A DNA stretch of 64,000 bases from positions 5,934,001 through 5,998,000 of the forward strand of contig NZ_JALJWV010000001.1 in the NCBI RefSeq assembly GCF_024169655.1, given 5' to 3'. Each line of letters opens with the position of its first letter. Within the stretch, counting starts at the first letter, position 1. Source of the stretch: Pseudomonas marginalis. Lineage in GTDB: Bacteria; Pseudomonadota; Gammaproteobacteria; Pseudomonadales; Pseudomonadaceae. Under the pieces are notes generated by a model, which saw only the letters and a program-made list of their open reading frames with translations, had not been told where the DNA came from and did not search any database. A program made the translations under genes and the position numbers. Below, piece by piece: positions 1 to 8,538 of this stretch.

Positions 1-138
1 GGTATTATTGCTGTTATGGGTTTTAATCGAGCTTAGCCTTGTTCATTTTTTTACACAACACCCCCGTAAAAAATACAACACGGCCCGCTCAAGCCTGCTA
101 GTCCCGAGCCAGTCAAACCGACAAAACCGCCCCAAAAA

Positions 139-173
139 GCCCCAAAAAAGCCCACCAGGCGCTTTTTTGGGGC
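139..173. repeat. Perfect 13-bp inverted repeat (possible terminator)
   Basis: Arms at 139-151 and 161-173 are exact complements (four C/G pairs, six A/T pairs, then GC) around a 9-nt loop. Read on the minus strand the hairpin is followed by a short T run (complement of 134-138), so it could end leftward transcription or be bidirectional. The rest of 1-268 holds no convincing gene. Confidence 0.5.
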
Positions 174-268
174 AAAAAAGGCCTCGCTTGACTTCGGCAT
201 GCGGTTCGGGTTGACTGAAACCAGAAAAGATCAATGATTGATATTTTTAACAACAAAGGTGTTGCATC

Positions 269-1645
269 ATGTCGGTACCCCCGCGTGCCGTTCAGCTTAA
301 CGAAGCGAACGCGTTCCTTAAGGATCATCCTGAGGTTCTGTACGTAGACCTTCTAATTGCGGATATGAATGGTGTGGTGCGCGGTAAGCGCATCGAACGC
401 ACCAGCCTCCACAAGGTTTACGAGAAAGGCATTAACCTGCCTGCCTCTTTATTTGCCCTGGATATCAACGGCTCAACGGTGGAAAGCACCGGCCTGGGTC
501 TGGACATCGGTGATGCTGACCGAATCTGTTATCCAATCCCCGACACCCTGTGCAATGAACCTTGGCAAAAGCGCCCCACCGCGCAACTGCTGATGACCAT
601 GCACGAAATTGAAGGTGAACCTTTCTTCGCCGATCCGCGCGAAGTGCTCCGACAAGTTGTGAGCAAATTCGACGAACTCGGTCTGACCATCTGCGCTGCC
701 TTCGAGCTTGAGTTCTACCTGATCGACCAGGAGAACGTGAACGGTCGCCCACAACCGCCCCGCTCGCCAATCTCCGGCAAACGCCCGCACTCGACACAGG
801 TCTACCTGATCGACGACCTCGACGAATACGTCGACTGCCTCCAGGACATCCTGGAAGGTGCCAAAGAGCAAGGCATCCCGGCTGACGCCATCGTCAAGGA
901 AAGTGCCCCGGCGCAGTTCGAAGTGAACCTGCACCACGTGGCCGACCCGATCAAGGCCTGCGACTACGCGGTACTGCTCAAGCGCCTGATCAAGAACATC
1001 GCCTACGACCATGAGATGGACACCACCTTCATGGCCAAGCCTTACCCAGGCCAGGCAGGCAACGGTTTGCACGTACACATTTCGATCCTGGACAAGGACG
1101 GCAAGAATATCTTTGCCAGTGAGGATCCCGAGCAGAACGCCGCATTACGTCACGCGATCGGCGGTGTGCTGGAGACCCTACCCGCCCAAATGGCGTTCCT
1201 GTGCCCTAACGTCAACTCCTACCGTCGTTTCGGCGCACAGTTCTACGTGCCGAACTCGCCGTGCTGGGGCCTGGACAACCGCACCGTCGCCATCCGCGTG
1301 CCGACCGGCGCGGCTGACTCCGTGCGTATCGAACACCGCGTAGCCGGTGCCGATGCCAACCCCTACCTGCTGATGGCTTCGGTCCTCGCAGGCGTACACC
1401 ACGGTCTGACCAACAAGATCGAACCGGGTGCGCCAGTGGAAGGCAACAGCTACGAGCAGAACGAACAAAGCCTGCCGAACAACCTGCGCGATGCCCTGCG
1501 CGAGTTGGACGACAGCGAGGTGATGGCCAAGTACATCGATCCTAAATATATCGATATCTTCGTCGCCTGTAAGGAAAGTGAGCTGGAAGAGTTCGAACAC
1601 TCCATCTCCGACCTTGAGTACAACTGGTACCTGCATACCGTGTAA
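269..1645 (+). CDS. Glutamine synthetase family protein, gamma-glutamylpolyamine synthetase type
   Basis: This 458-aa protein belongs to the glutamine-synthetase fold. The family's metal and ATP motifs are visible: an ELEFY segment near residue 150, a GNGLHVHIS segment near residue 268, and an RIEHR-GADANPYL segment near residue 355. It lacks the adenylylation-site region of GlnA. The C-terminus ending in YNWYLHTV resembles PuuA/SpuB/PauA enzymes, which ligate glutamate to putrescine or other polyamines for catabolism. The start is the ATG preceded by AAAGGTG. It is followed by its own terminator, so it ends a transcript. The exact substrate cannot be told from sequence; partner genes may lie upstream of the window. 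Confidence 0.85.
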   Translation: MSVPPRAVQLNEANAFLKDHPEVLYVDLLIADMNGVVRGKRIERTSLHKVYEKGINLPASLFALDINGSTVESTGLGLDIGDADRICYPIPDTLCNEPWQKRPTAQLLMTMHEIEGEPFFADPREVLRQVVSKFDELGLTICAAFELEFYLIDQENVNGRPQPPRSPISGKRPHSTQVYLIDDLDEYVDCLQDILEGAKEQGIPADAIVKESAPAQFEVNLHHVADPIKACDYAVLLKRLIKNIAYDHEMDTTFMAKPYPGQAGNGLHVHISILDKDGKNIFASEDPEQNAALRHAIGGVLETLPAQMAFLCPNVNSYRRFGAQFYVPNSPCWGLDNRTVAIRVPTGAADSVRIEHRVAGADANPYLLMASVLAGVHHGLTNKIEPGAPVEGNSYEQNEQSLPNNLRDALRELDDSEVMAKYIDPKYIDIFVACKESELEEFEHSISDLEYNWYLHTV

Positions 1646-1660
1646 GCGCTGGTTGCACTG

Positions 1661-1698
1661 AAAAAACGTCGCAGGCCTTTGGTCTGTGGCGTTTTTTT
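1661..1698 (+). terminator. Rho-independent terminator of the glutamine-synthetase-like gene
   Basis: An A-run and ACGTCGCAG arm pairs (two G-U wobbles) with CTGTGGCGT followed by seven T, 15 nt after the stop codon. Confidence 0.85.
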
Positions 1699-1725
1699 AT
1701 GGGTTGCTTTTGGTAGACCGAGTTG

Positions 1726-1820
1726 GCCGCCATCGGGAGCAAGCTCCCTCCCACAGTTGAACGAGTTTTCCTGAAGAAACCGGTTCGAGTGTGAGAGGGG
1801 GCTTGCCCCCGATGGCGGCT
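1726..1820. repeat. REPIN (inverted REP pair)
   Basis: Two REP palindromes in opposite orientation, CCATCGGGAGCAAGCTCCC at about 1730 and GGGGGCTTGCCCCCGATGG at about 1797, with about 35 nt between them. The core matches REP sequences abundant in P. fluorescens genomes. It fills the gap between the terminator and the TetR gene. Confidence 0.85.
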
Positions 1821-1877
1821 TGGCAGACAACACCAGTTCCTGCTCATACAATGCCCGCTGCCTTGTAGGAGACTTCC

Positions 1878-2519
1878 ATGACTACCCGCCCCGCCGCCCC
1901 TCGCAAACCCCGCGCCCGCAGCCAGGCCCGGATCGACGCGATCCTCGACGCCGCCCGCACGTTGCTGGCGTCCGAAGGCGTGGCCGGTTTGTCGATCTAC
2001 AGCGTGGCCGAGCGCGCACAGATTCCGCCGTCGTCGGTGTATCACTTCTTCGCCAGTGTGCCAGCACTGCTGGAAGCGTTGACCGCGGACGTCCATGCGG
2101 CATTCCGCGCCGCAATCCTGGCGCCCATCGAGCATGATTCACTCAAGTATTGGCGCGACCTGTCTTACATCGTCGAACAACGCATGCTCACCATCTACAG
2201 CAACGACGCCGCCGCCCGCCAACTGATCCTGACCCAGCACGGGTTGACCGAAGTGAATCAGGCCGACCGCCAGCACGATCTGGAGTTGGGTGACTTGATG
2301 CTGGCCGTATTCAACCGGCATTTCGAAGTGCCGACCCTGCCCACCGATGTGGACGTGTTCGCGCTGGCGCTGGAATTGAGTGATCGCGTGTATGCGCGTT
2401 CGGTGCATCAGCATGGGCTGATCACGCCGCGTATGGCTGAGGAAGGCATGCGGGTGTTCGATGCGTATGTGGGGCTGTATTTGCCGGCGTATTTGCCCAA
2501 GCGCGGCGTCACTGTCTGA
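1878..2519 (+). CDS. TetR/AcrR family transcriptional regulator
   Basis: The protein has 213 aa. Residues 16-62 form a typical TetR DNA-binding domain: a first helix with ARIDAILDAARTLL, then a helix-turn-helix ending in SSVYHFFASVPALLEAL. The rest is the variable helical ligand and dimer domain with no recognisable ligand signature. The start has an AGGAGAC ribosome site 8 nt upstream. It is monocistronic, preceded by one REPIN and followed by another, and convergent with ssuF. Its target genes are unknown; the neighbouring glutamine-synthetase-like gene is one possibility only by proximity. Confidence 0.85.
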   Translation: MTTRPAAPRKPRARSQARIDAILDAARTLLASEGVAGLSIYSVAERAQIPPSSVYHFFASVPALLEALTADVHAAFRAAILAPIEHDSLKYWRDLSYIVEQRMLTIYSNDAAARQLILTQHGLTEVNQADRQHDLELGDLMLAVFNRHFEVPTLPTDVDVFALALELSDRVYARSVHQHGLITPRMAEEGMRVFDAYVGLYLPAYLPKRGVTV

Positions 2520-2539
2520 TGGATGTGTTGTCTGGCAAG

Positions 2540-2625
2540 GCCTCATCGGGAGCAAGCTCCCTCCCACATTCTGATCTGTGAATACATTCAAAATGTGGGA
2601 GGGAGCTTGCTCCCGATAGCGGCCT
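2540..2625. repeat. REPIN between convergent TetR gene and ssuF
   Basis: Inverted REP pair CATCGGGAGCAAGCTCCCTC (about 2544) and GAGGGAGCTTGCTCCCGAT (about 2599), flanking about 20 nt with matching ACATT/AATGT edges. It sits between two convergent stop codons, a usual REPIN position. Confidence 0.85.
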
Positions 2626-2632
2626 CAAGCGA

Positions 2633-2848
2633 TCACAACTTGGCGATCGACACCTCGGTGGATTTCACAAAGGCAATCACCTCGCTGCCGATCACCAGCT
2701 CCAGCTCCTTGACCGAACGGGTGGTGATCACCGACGTCACGATGCCGGACGCGGTCTGCACGTCGATTTCCGAGAGCACGTCGCCTTCGACGATTTCCTT
2801 GATGGTGCCTTTGAACTGGTTACGCACGTTGATGGCTTTAATAGTCAT
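2633..2848 (-). CDS. ssuF: Molybdopterin-binding (TOBE/molbindin) protein SsuF
   Basis: This 71-aa protein is a single Mop/TOBE domain, the small beta-barrel fold that binds molybdate or similar oxyanions. The N-terminal IKAINVRNQFKGTI segment and the following SEIDVQTASG-VTSVITTRS segment are typical. It is the last gene of the minus-strand ssuEADCBF operon, 28 nt after ssuB, with a GAAGGA site before the ATG. In P. putida the orthologous ssuF is the sixth gene of the sulfonate operon and is needed for growth on sulfonates, though its biochemical job is unclear. Confidence 0.85.
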   Translation of the reverse strand: MTIKAINVRNQFKGTIKEIVEGDVLSEIDVQTASGIVTSVITTRSVKELELVIGSEVIAFVKSTEVSIAKL

Positions 2849-2876
2849 GTCGTTTTTCCTTCAGGGGACAAGTGAG

Positions 2877-3683
2877 TTATTGCGCCCAACGCAATTGCGT
2901 AGGCAGCGGTGAAACAGGTTCGGGTTCCGGCGGGCTACCGGGCAGCGACAGCACACGGTTGAGCACTTGTGCTTCGAGCGCGGCCAGGCGATGCGAGCCG
3001 CGGGCGCGTGGACGCGGCAGGTCGACGATCAGGTCGAGGCCGATTTCGCCGTCTTCGATCAGGATCACCCGGTCGGCAATGGCCACGGCTTCGCTGACGT
3101 CATGGGTCACCAGCAACACGGTGAAACCGTGCTTCTGCCAGAGGTTTTCGATCAGTTGCTGCATCTCGATGCGGGTCAACGCATCCAGCGCGCCCAACGG
3201 CTCATCGAGCAACAGCAGACGCGGCTGGTGAATCAGCGCACGCGCCAGGGCCACACGCTGCTTCTGGCCACCGGACAAGGCCGCCGGCCACTCATTGGCA
3301 CGCTCGGCCAGGCCGACCGCTTCCAGCGCCTCCAGCGCCTTGGGGCGCCAGTTACCCTTGAGGCCGAGGCCGACGTTGTCGATGACCTTTTTCCACGGCA
3401 GCAGGCGCGCTTCCTGGAACATCAATCGCGTGTCCTCAATCGCCTCGCTCAGCGGCGCGGCGCCGGCCAGCAGCTCACCGCTACTGGCTTTGTCCAGGCC
3501 GGCCAGCAGGCGCAGCAAGGTACTTTTACCGCAGCCACTGCGGCCGACCACAGCGACAAACTGGCCCGCCGGAATGTGCAGGTCGATGCCCTTGAGCACT
3601 TCCCGCGACCCAAAGGCCTTGCGCAACTGGCGCACCGCCAGCGGAATGCCCTTCAGCAGGCGCGGAGGTTGTTGAGCGGTCAT
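2877..3683 (-). CDS. ssuB: Aliphatic sulfonate ABC transporter ATP-binding protein SsuB
   Basis: This 268-aa ABC ATPase energises sulfonate uptake at the inner membrane. Walker A (GRSGCGKST) lies at residues 47-55, the signature LSGGQKQ at 136-142, and Walker B LLLLDEP at 156-162, followed by the switch histidine in LLVTHD. The start codon overlaps the end of ssuC by 4 nt (ATGA), so the two are translationally coupled. The last 40 residues are proline-rich and variable. Assignment rests on sequence plus position between ssuC and ssuF. Confidence 0.92.
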   Translation of the reverse strand: MTAQQPPRLLKGIPLAVRQLRKAFGSREVLKGIDLHIPAGQFVAVVGRSGCGKSTLLRLLAGLDKASSGELLAGAAPLSEAIEDTRLMFQEARLLPWKKVIDNVGLGLKGNWRPKALEALEAVGLAERANEWPAALSGGQKQRVALARALIHQPRLLLLDEPLGALDALTRIEMQQLIENLWQKHGFTVLLVTHDVSEAVAIADRVILIEDGEIGLDLIVDLPRPRARGSHRLAALEAQVLNRVLSLPGSPPEPEPVSPLPTQLRWAQ

Positions 3684-4468
3684 ACCGCACCTCCTTTATT
3701 CACTTGATAGGCCGGATGCCAGCGCAGCCACACACGCTCCAGGCCACGCGCCGCCAGGTCGGCCAGCTTGCCGAGGACCGCGTACATAACGATGGCCAGC
3801 ACCACCACGTCGGTTTGCAGAAATTCACGGGCGTTCATCGCCAGGTAACCGATGCCGGAACTGGCCGAGATGGTTTCCGCCACGATCAACGTCAGCCACA
3901 TAAAGCCCAGGGCAAAACGCACACCCACCAGAATCGACGGCAGCGCGCCGGGCAGGATCACCTGGCGGAACAGACTGAAGCCGGACAAGCCGTAGCTGCG
4001 CGCCATTTCCACCAGCGCCGGGTCGACGTTGCGGATGCCGTGATACGTGTTGAGGTAGATCGGGAACAGCGTGCCAAGGGCGACCAGAAAAATCTTCGCG
4101 GTCTCGTCAATGCCGAACCACAGGATCACCAACGGAATCAGCGCCAGGTGCGGCACGTTGCGGATCATCTGCACCGAGCTGTCCAGCAGGCGCTCGCCCC
4201 ACGCCGACAACCCGGTGATAAAGCCCAGGGCCAGACCGATGCTGCCACCGATCACAAAGCCCAGGCCCGCACGCCAGCCACTGATAGCCAGGTGCGTCCA
4301 GATTTCGCCGCTGCGCACCAGGCTGACCCCGGCCTCAATCACCGCACTCGGCGCCGGCAAAATGCGCGTCGACAACCACCCCGCCGACACCGACAACTGC
4401 CACACCGCCAGCAGCAACACCGGCAGCACCCAAGGCGCCACGCGGTGGCTCAGTTTTTCCAGATTCAT
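3680..4468 (-). CDS. ssuC: Aliphatic sulfonate ABC transporter permease SsuC
   Basis: This 262-aa inner-membrane permease has about six transmembrane segments, the first at residues 13-31. The EAA loop that contacts the ATPase is visible as a segment running from MARSYGLSGFSLFRQVILP around residues 155-173. It belongs to the SsuC/TauC/NrtB group of BPD permeases. It begins 9 nt after ssuD and its stop overlaps the ssuB start, consistent with one operon delivering sulfonate from SsuA to the cytoplasm. Confidence 0.92.
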   Translation of the reverse strand: MNLEKLSHRVAPWVLPVLLLAVWQLSVSAGWLSTRILPAPSAVIEAGVSLVRSGEIWTHLAISGWRAGLGFVIGGSIGLALGFITGLSAWGERLLDSSVQMIRNVPHLALIPLVILWFGIDETAKIFLVALGTLFPIYLNTYHGIRNVDPALVEMARSYGLSGFSLFRQVILPGALPSILVGVRFALGFMWLTLIVAETISASSGIGYLAMNAREFLQTDVVVLAIVMYAVLGKLADLAARGLERVWLRWHPAYQVNKGGAV

Positions 4469-4477
4469 GGCGCCGCC

Positions 4478-5626
4478 TCAGCTCTGTGACGCAGCTTTGG
4501 GAAGGATATCGTTGGCGACCATTTCGCCGAACGGGCTGACGTACCCAGAGCTTTTCGGCAACTCGGGACGTTCGATATCCAGGTGCGGGAACAGCAACTC
4601 GGCGACGCGATACGACTCTTCCAGGTGCGGATAACCGGAGAAAATAAACGTGTCGATGCCCAGCGCCGCGTACTCCTTGACCCGCGCCGCAACCGTCGGG
4701 CCATCGCCCACCAGCGCGGTGCCGGCACCGCCACGCACCAGGCCGACGCCGGCCCACAGGTTGGGGCTGACTTCGAGGTTGTCGCGGTTGCCGCCATGCA
4801 AGGCCGCCATGCGCTGCTGGCCGACCGAATCAAAGCGCGCCAGGGAGGCCTGGGCGCGGGCGATGGTGTCGTCGTCCAGGTGCGAGATCAGCTTGTCGGC
4901 GGCTTTCCAGGCTTCATCGTTGGTTTCGCGCACGATCACATGCAGACGAATGCCGAAGCGCACGGTACGCCCGAGTTTCGCGGCCTTGGCCCGCACCTGT
5001 TCGATCTTTTCCGCGACCGCGGCCGGTGGCTCGCCCCAGGTCAGCACCATGTCCACCTGTTCGGCCGCCAGGTCCTGGGCGGCTTCGGAGGAACCGCCGA
5101 AGTACAGCGGCGGACGCGGTTGCTGGATCGGCGGGTAAAGCAATTTGGCGCCTTTGACGCTGATGTGTTCGCCGTCGTAATCCACGGTTTCGCCTTCCAG
5201 CACGCGACGCCAGATGCGGGTGAACTCCACCGAGGCCTGGTAGCGCTCCTCGTGACTGAGGAACAAACCGTCGCCGGCCAGTTCTTCCGGGTCGCCGCCG
5301 GTCACCAGGTTGAACAGCGCACGGCCGCCGGACAGGCGATCGAGGGTCGCGGCCTGACGCGCGGCCACCGTCGGCGAAATGATCCCAGGGCGCAGCGCGA
5401 CCAGGAATTTCAGACGCTGGGTCACCGGGATCAGCGAAGCGGCCACCAGCCACGAGTCTTCGCAGGAACGCCCGGTGGGGATCAACACCCCGCCGAAGCC
5501 AAGGCGGTCGGCCGCCTGGGCCACTTGCTGCAGATAACCGTGGTCGACGGCGCGAGCGCCTTCGGCGGTGCCAAGGTAATGGCCGTCGCCGTGGGTAGGC
5601 AGGAACCAGAAAATAGTGAGGCTCAT
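4478..5626 (-). CDS. ssuD: FMNH2-dependent alkanesulfonate monooxygenase SsuD
   Basis: This 382-aa enzyme of the bacterial luciferase-like (TIM barrel) family cleaves the C-S bond of alkanesulfonates, using FMNH2 from SsuE and O2, to release sulfite and an aldehyde. The N-terminus MSLTIFWFLPTHGDG and the TGRSCEDSW segment with Cys55 (Cys54 in E. coli numbering) are diagnostic. The length is normal for the family. It lies between ssuA and ssuC with short gaps (25 and 9 nt). It works in the cytoplasm. Confidence 0.95.
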   Translation of the reverse strand: MSLTIFWFLPTHGDGHYLGTAEGARAVDHGYLQQVAQAADRLGFGGVLIPTGRSCEDSWLVAASLIPVTQRLKFLVALRPGIISPTVAARQAATLDRLSGGRALFNLVTGGDPEELAGDGLFLSHEERYQASVEFTRIWRRVLEGETVDYDGEHISVKGAKLLYPPIQQPRPPLYFGGSSEAAQDLAAEQVDMVLTWGEPPAAVAEKIEQVRAKAAKLGRTVRFGIRLHVIVRETNDEAWKAADKLISHLDDDTIARAQASLARFDSVGQQRMAALHGGNRDNLEVSPNLWAGVGLVRGGAGTALVGDGPTVAARVKEYAALGIDTFIFSGYPHLEESYRVAELLFPHLDIERPELPKSSGYVSPFGEMVANDILPKAASQS

Positions 5627-5651
5627 GGAGTTGTCTCCTGAAGAAGTCGGA

Positions 5652-6620
5652 TTACGGCGCTTTGGCCACAGCAGCGGGTGGCGTCCAGATCACGTCCTTG
5701 ATGCTCAAGGGTTTGGGGATCAATTTGAGTTGGTAGAAGCTGTCGGCAATCTTCTGCTGCGCGGCGACCACGGCCGGGGTCAGGAACAGCGCGCCGTAGC
5801 CCTGGCGTTTCACCGAGGTCAGGGTGATGTCCGCCGGCAGGCCGAGCAGCGGCGCGACTTGTTCGGTGACTTCCTGCGGGTTGGCCTTGGACCACTCGCC
5901 CACCGCGCGCACTTCTTCCACCAACGCCTTGATCACTTCGGGATGTTTTTCCGCGTAGGGCTTGGTGGCCAGGTAGAACTGATGGTTGTCGGCAATCCCG
6001 CTGCCGTCACGCAGGGTGCGGGCTTGCAGTTGTTTCTCGGCGGCGGCCTGGTACGGGTCCCAGATGACCCAGGCGTCTACGCTGCCACGCTCGAACGCGG
6101 CACGCGCATCGGCGGGCGGCAGGAACACGGTCTGCACGTCGGTGTATTTCAGGCCGGCATCTTCCAGGGCGCGCACCAGCAGGTAGTGAACGTTGGAGCC
6201 TTTGTTGAGCACGACTTTCTTGCCCTTGAGCTCGGCCACCGATTTGATCGGCGAGTCTTTCGGCACCAGGATCGCTTCACTGGTCGGCGCCGGCGGTTCG
6301 TAGGCCACGTAGAGCAGATCGGCGCCGGCGGCCTGGGCGAATACCGGCGGGGTTTCGCCGGTGACGCCGAAGTCGATCGAGCCGACGTTCAGGCCTTCGA
6401 GCAATTGCGGGCCGCCCGGGAACTCGGTCCACTGCACCTGCACACCGTCGGCAGCCAGGCGCTTTTCCAGGGTGCCCTTGGCCTTGAGCAGCACCAGGGT
6501 GCCGTATTTCTGATAGCCGATCCGTAGGGTTTCGGCGGCGTGGGTTTGAACAATGGCGCCGAAGGACACAGCCGCAGCAAACAGTGCGACCAGACCACGA
6601 CGCAAGATGACAGTGCGCAT
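5652..6620 (-). CDS. ssuA: Sulfonate ABC transporter substrate-binding protein SsuA
   Basis: This is a 322-aa periplasmic binding protein of the SsuA/THI5 family. A signal peptide occupies about residues 1-28, ending THAA, followed by ETLRIGYQKYGTL, the family's first strand. It captures aliphatic sulfonates and hands them to SsuCB. It lies 93 nt downstream of ssuE, the largest gap in the operon, which could hold an internal promoter or RNA structure; none is obvious. The 25-nt gap to ssuD supports co-transcription. Confidence 0.93.
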   Translation of the reverse strand: MRTVILRRGLVALFAAAVSFGAIVQTHAAETLRIGYQKYGTLVLLKAKGTLEKRLAADGVQVQWTEFPGGPQLLEGLNVGSIDFGVTGETPPVFAQAAGADLLYVAYEPPAPTSEAILVPKDSPIKSVAELKGKKVVLNKGSNVHYLLVRALEDAGLKYTDVQTVFLPPADARAAFERGSVDAWVIWDPYQAAAEKQLQARTLRDGSGIADNHQFYLATKPYAEKHPEVIKALVEEVRAVGEWSKANPQEVTEQVAPLLGLPADITLTSVKRQGYGALFLTPAVVAAQQKIADSFYQLKLIPKPLSIKDVIWTPPAAVAKAP

Positions 6621-6713
6621 GGCGCTCTCTCCAAAAATGCGATGGGGGGGTTGGCTGCACCTGCTTGGCCGTTGGCGGCTGAGTAAGGTGAGTACTTCTT
6701 GAATCGGTAAGGC

Positions 6714-7307
6714 TTAAATGCTCCAGCGAGCACTCAACAAACGTTCATTCAACACATGCGGGTCCAGCGGTTTCGGGCGACGGGCCATGGCGGCGTAAAA
6801 CGTTTCCAGGGCCTCGTTCAAGCGTTGTTCGAGGATCGGCACCAGTTGCGCCTGGGCACTGCCTTCGCCGTAGGCGATCTGGCTGTCTTCGGCAAAGATC
6901 CCGTGGAGCAATTCCTGGGCTTTCAACGCCGACAGTACCGGCTTCAACGCGTAGTCCACCGCCAGCATGTGGGCGATGCTGCCGCCGGTGGCGATGGGCA
7001 ATACCACCTTGTGGGCCAGGGCGCGTTCGGGCAGCAGGTCGAGCACGGTTTTCAGCGCGCCCGAGAACGAGGCCTTGTACACCGGCGTGGCGATCACCAG
7101 GCCGTCGGCATTGGCCACTTGTTGCAACAAGTCGATGACTTTGGGGCTGTCGAAGCGCGCATGCAGCAAGTCTTCGGCCGGGAAGTCCCGTATCTGATAA
7201 CTCACCACTTCCACGCCCTGCTGTTGCAGCCACTGACGGGTTTTATCCAGCAAGACCCCGGAGCGGGAACGCTGGCTGGGACTGCCTCCAAGTGTTACGA
7301 CCAGCAT
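6714..7307 (-). CDS. ssuE: NAD(P)H-dependent FMN reductase SsuE
   Basis: This is a 197-aa flavodoxin-like FMN reductase that supplies reduced flavin to SsuD. The N-terminal MLVVTLGGSPSQRSRSG carries the phosphate-binding loop, and the TPVYKASFSGALKTVLDLLP segment is typical of the family. The frame is open 18 codons further upstream, but the ATG at 7307 is preferred: it has AAAGGAAT just upstream and gives the conserved N-terminus. It is the first gene of the operon. Upstream lie two A/T-rich inverted repeats (7383-7404 and 7421-7437). Confidence 0.93.
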   Translation of the reverse strand: MLVVTLGGSPSQRSRSGVLLDKTRQWLQQQGVEVVSYQIRDFPAEDLLHARFDSPKVIDLLQQVANADGLVIATPVYKASFSGALKTVLDLLPERALAHKVVLPIATGGSIAHMLAVDYALKPVLSALKAQELLHGIFAEDSQIAYGEGSAQAQLVPILEQRLNEALETFYAAMARRPKPLDPHVLNERLLSARWSI

Positions 7308-7382
7308 GTAGGAAATTCCTTTAGCAAGTGTCGGCGGTTCGCTGTGTGGCGATGGCGCCAAGATGGAACAGACCTTATCAGT

Positions 7383-7437
7383 AGATTTATATATCTATAA
7401 ATCTTATTTATTCATTTGTTTATTCTTTAAAAGAATA
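7383..7437 (-). promoter_or_regulatory. A/T-rich inverted repeats in the ssuE promoter region
   Basis: AGATTTATA (7383-7391) and TATAAATCT (7396-7404) form a perfect 9-bp inverted repeat around TATC. TATTCTTT and AAAGAATA (7421-7437) form an 8-bp repeat around a single A. They lie 76-130 bp upstream of the ssuE start in a strongly A/T-rich stretch. Known ssu operons are under CysB-type sulfur control; that these are the operators is inference. Confidence 0.5.
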
Positions 7438-7460
7438 TAAGACCAATCAATCGCCAGGCG

Positions 7461-7488
7461 AAAAAAAAGGCCGTCGAAACGGCCTCAA
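7461..7488 (-). terminator. Terminator of lsfA
   Basis: On the minus strand the stem AGGCCGT / ACGGCCT with a CGAA-type loop is followed by eight T, downstream of lsfA and the REP pair. It separates lsfA from the ssu promoter. Confidence 0.85.
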
Positions 7489-7518
7489 AACCCCTGCCAT
7501 GTGAGTACACAGCGTCTA

Positions 7519-7622
7519 TCTGTAGGAGCGCGCCTGCTCGCGAAAACCGTCAACGATGACGCAGGCTTTCTGGATGTCCGCAGTAACCGCGCATGCTTCG
7601 CGAGCAAGCTCGCTCCTACAGG
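7519..7622. repeat. REP pair of a second family (TGTAGGAGC type)
   Basis: TGTAGGAGCGCGCCTGCTCGCGA near 7521 and its inverted counterpart TCGCGAGCAAGCTCGCTCCTACA near 7598 flank about 55 nt. The sequence family differs from the GGGGGCTTGCCCCC elements elsewhere in the window. It lies just downstream of the lsfA stop codon. Confidence 0.8.
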
Positions 7623-7626
7623 TAAT

Positions 7627-8265
7627 TCAGCGATTGGGTTGCGGTGTCAGCCGCAGATACGGCTTCACCGCCCGATACCCTTTGGGAAAGCGTTTCTTGA
7701 TTTCTTCCTCGTCCTTGAGCGACGGCACGATCACCACTTCATCACCGTCCTGCCAGTTGGCGGGTGTGGCGACTTTGTAGTTGTCGGTCAGTTGCAACGA
7801 GTCGATGACCCGCAGGATTTCGTGGAAGTTGCGCCCGGTGCTGGCCGGGTAGGTGATGGTCAGGCGGATCTTCTTGTGCGGGTCGATCACGAACAAGGAG
7901 CGCACGGTGAGGGTGTCACTGGCGTTCGGGTGGATCAGGTCGTAGAGGTCCGAGACCTTGCGGTCGGCGTCGGCCAGGATCGGGAAGTTGACGATCGTGT
8001 TCTGGGTTTCGTTGATGTCTTCGATCCACTTGTGGTGCGAGTCCACCGGGTCTACCGACAGGGCGATGGCCTTGACGCCGCGCTTGGCGAATTCGTCCTT
8101 GAGCTTGGCGGTGAAGCCCAGTTCGGTGGTGCACACCGGCGTGAAGTCCGCCGGGTGGGAAAACAGCACACCCCAGCTATCGCCCAGCCACTCGTGGAAA
8201 CGAATCTTGCCGGCGCTGGAGTCTTGTTCGAAATCGGGGGCGATGTCGCCCAGTCTTAGGCTCAT
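7627..8265 (-). CDS. lsfA: 1-Cys peroxiredoxin LsfA
   Basis: This is a 212-aa Prx6-type peroxiredoxin that reduces peroxides with one catalytic cysteine, Cys45 in the segment HPADFTPVCTTELG; no resolving cysteine is seen in the usual C-terminal place. The C-terminal domain with VRSLFVIDPHKKIRL and PANWQDGDEVVI is typical. LsfA was named as a sulfate-starvation-induced protein of P. putida and sits beside ssu there too, matching this layout. It is monocistronic, with a terminator at 7461-7488 and an A/T-rich promoter region upstream. Confidence 0.93.
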   Translation of the reverse strand: MSLRLGDIAPDFEQDSSAGKIRFHEWLGDSWGVLFSHPADFTPVCTTELGFTAKLKDEFAKRGVKAIALSVDPVDSHHKWIEDINETQNTIVNFPILADADRKVSDLYDLIHPNASDTLTVRSLFVIDPHKKIRLTITYPASTGRNFHEILRVIDSLQLTDNYKVATPANWQDGDEVVIVPSLKDEEEIKKRFPKGYRAVKPYLRLTPQPNR

Positions 8266-8320
8266 GGTGTGGCTCCTGATGAGTGCTTATGGAGCCCACT
8301 GTGCATGGATTACAGATTAT

Positions 8321-8346
8321 TTAAAAAGAATAAATATCGATTTATT
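8321..8346 (-). promoter_or_regulatory. A/T-rich inverted repeat in the lsfA promoter region
   Basis: AATAAAT (8329-8335) and ATTTATT (8340-8346) form a 7-bp repeat around ATCG, directly beside TTAAAAAGAA (8321-8330), which resembles the TTTAAAAGAA core in front of ssuE. It is 56-81 bp upstream of the lsfA start. A role as a sulfur-starvation operator is inference. Confidence 0.45.
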
Positions 8347-8500
8347 TAGACGATATAGGAATATTAAAAATGTGTTCACTGGACCTTGAAACAGGCGAGA
8401 GTCAACATTCCGTCCAAGGTTCGAGAAGGCCTTGAGACGCTGTAAAAAGAGGGGTTCAGGAAGGGCTTGCGGGGGTTGAGCCCGACTTGAAAAGCAAGAC

Positions 8501-8532
8501 ACCTTGCCCGGCATTGCGCCGGGCAAGGTTTT
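8501..8532. terminator. Hairpin after the OprD-family porin gene
   Basis: ACCTTGCCCGGC and GCCGGGCAAGGT form a perfect 12-bp stem around ATTGC, 10 nt downstream of the porin stop. The T run is clear on the plus strand but weak on the minus strand, so it is a likely bidirectional or mRNA-stabilising terminator. Confidence 0.7.
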
Positions 8533-8538
8533 ACGCTG

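Noticed and set aside
1726..1820. Possible CRISPR-like repeated units
   Set aside because: The repeats are paired inverted REP palindromes, not direct repeats with spacers; similar pairs recur singly across the window.
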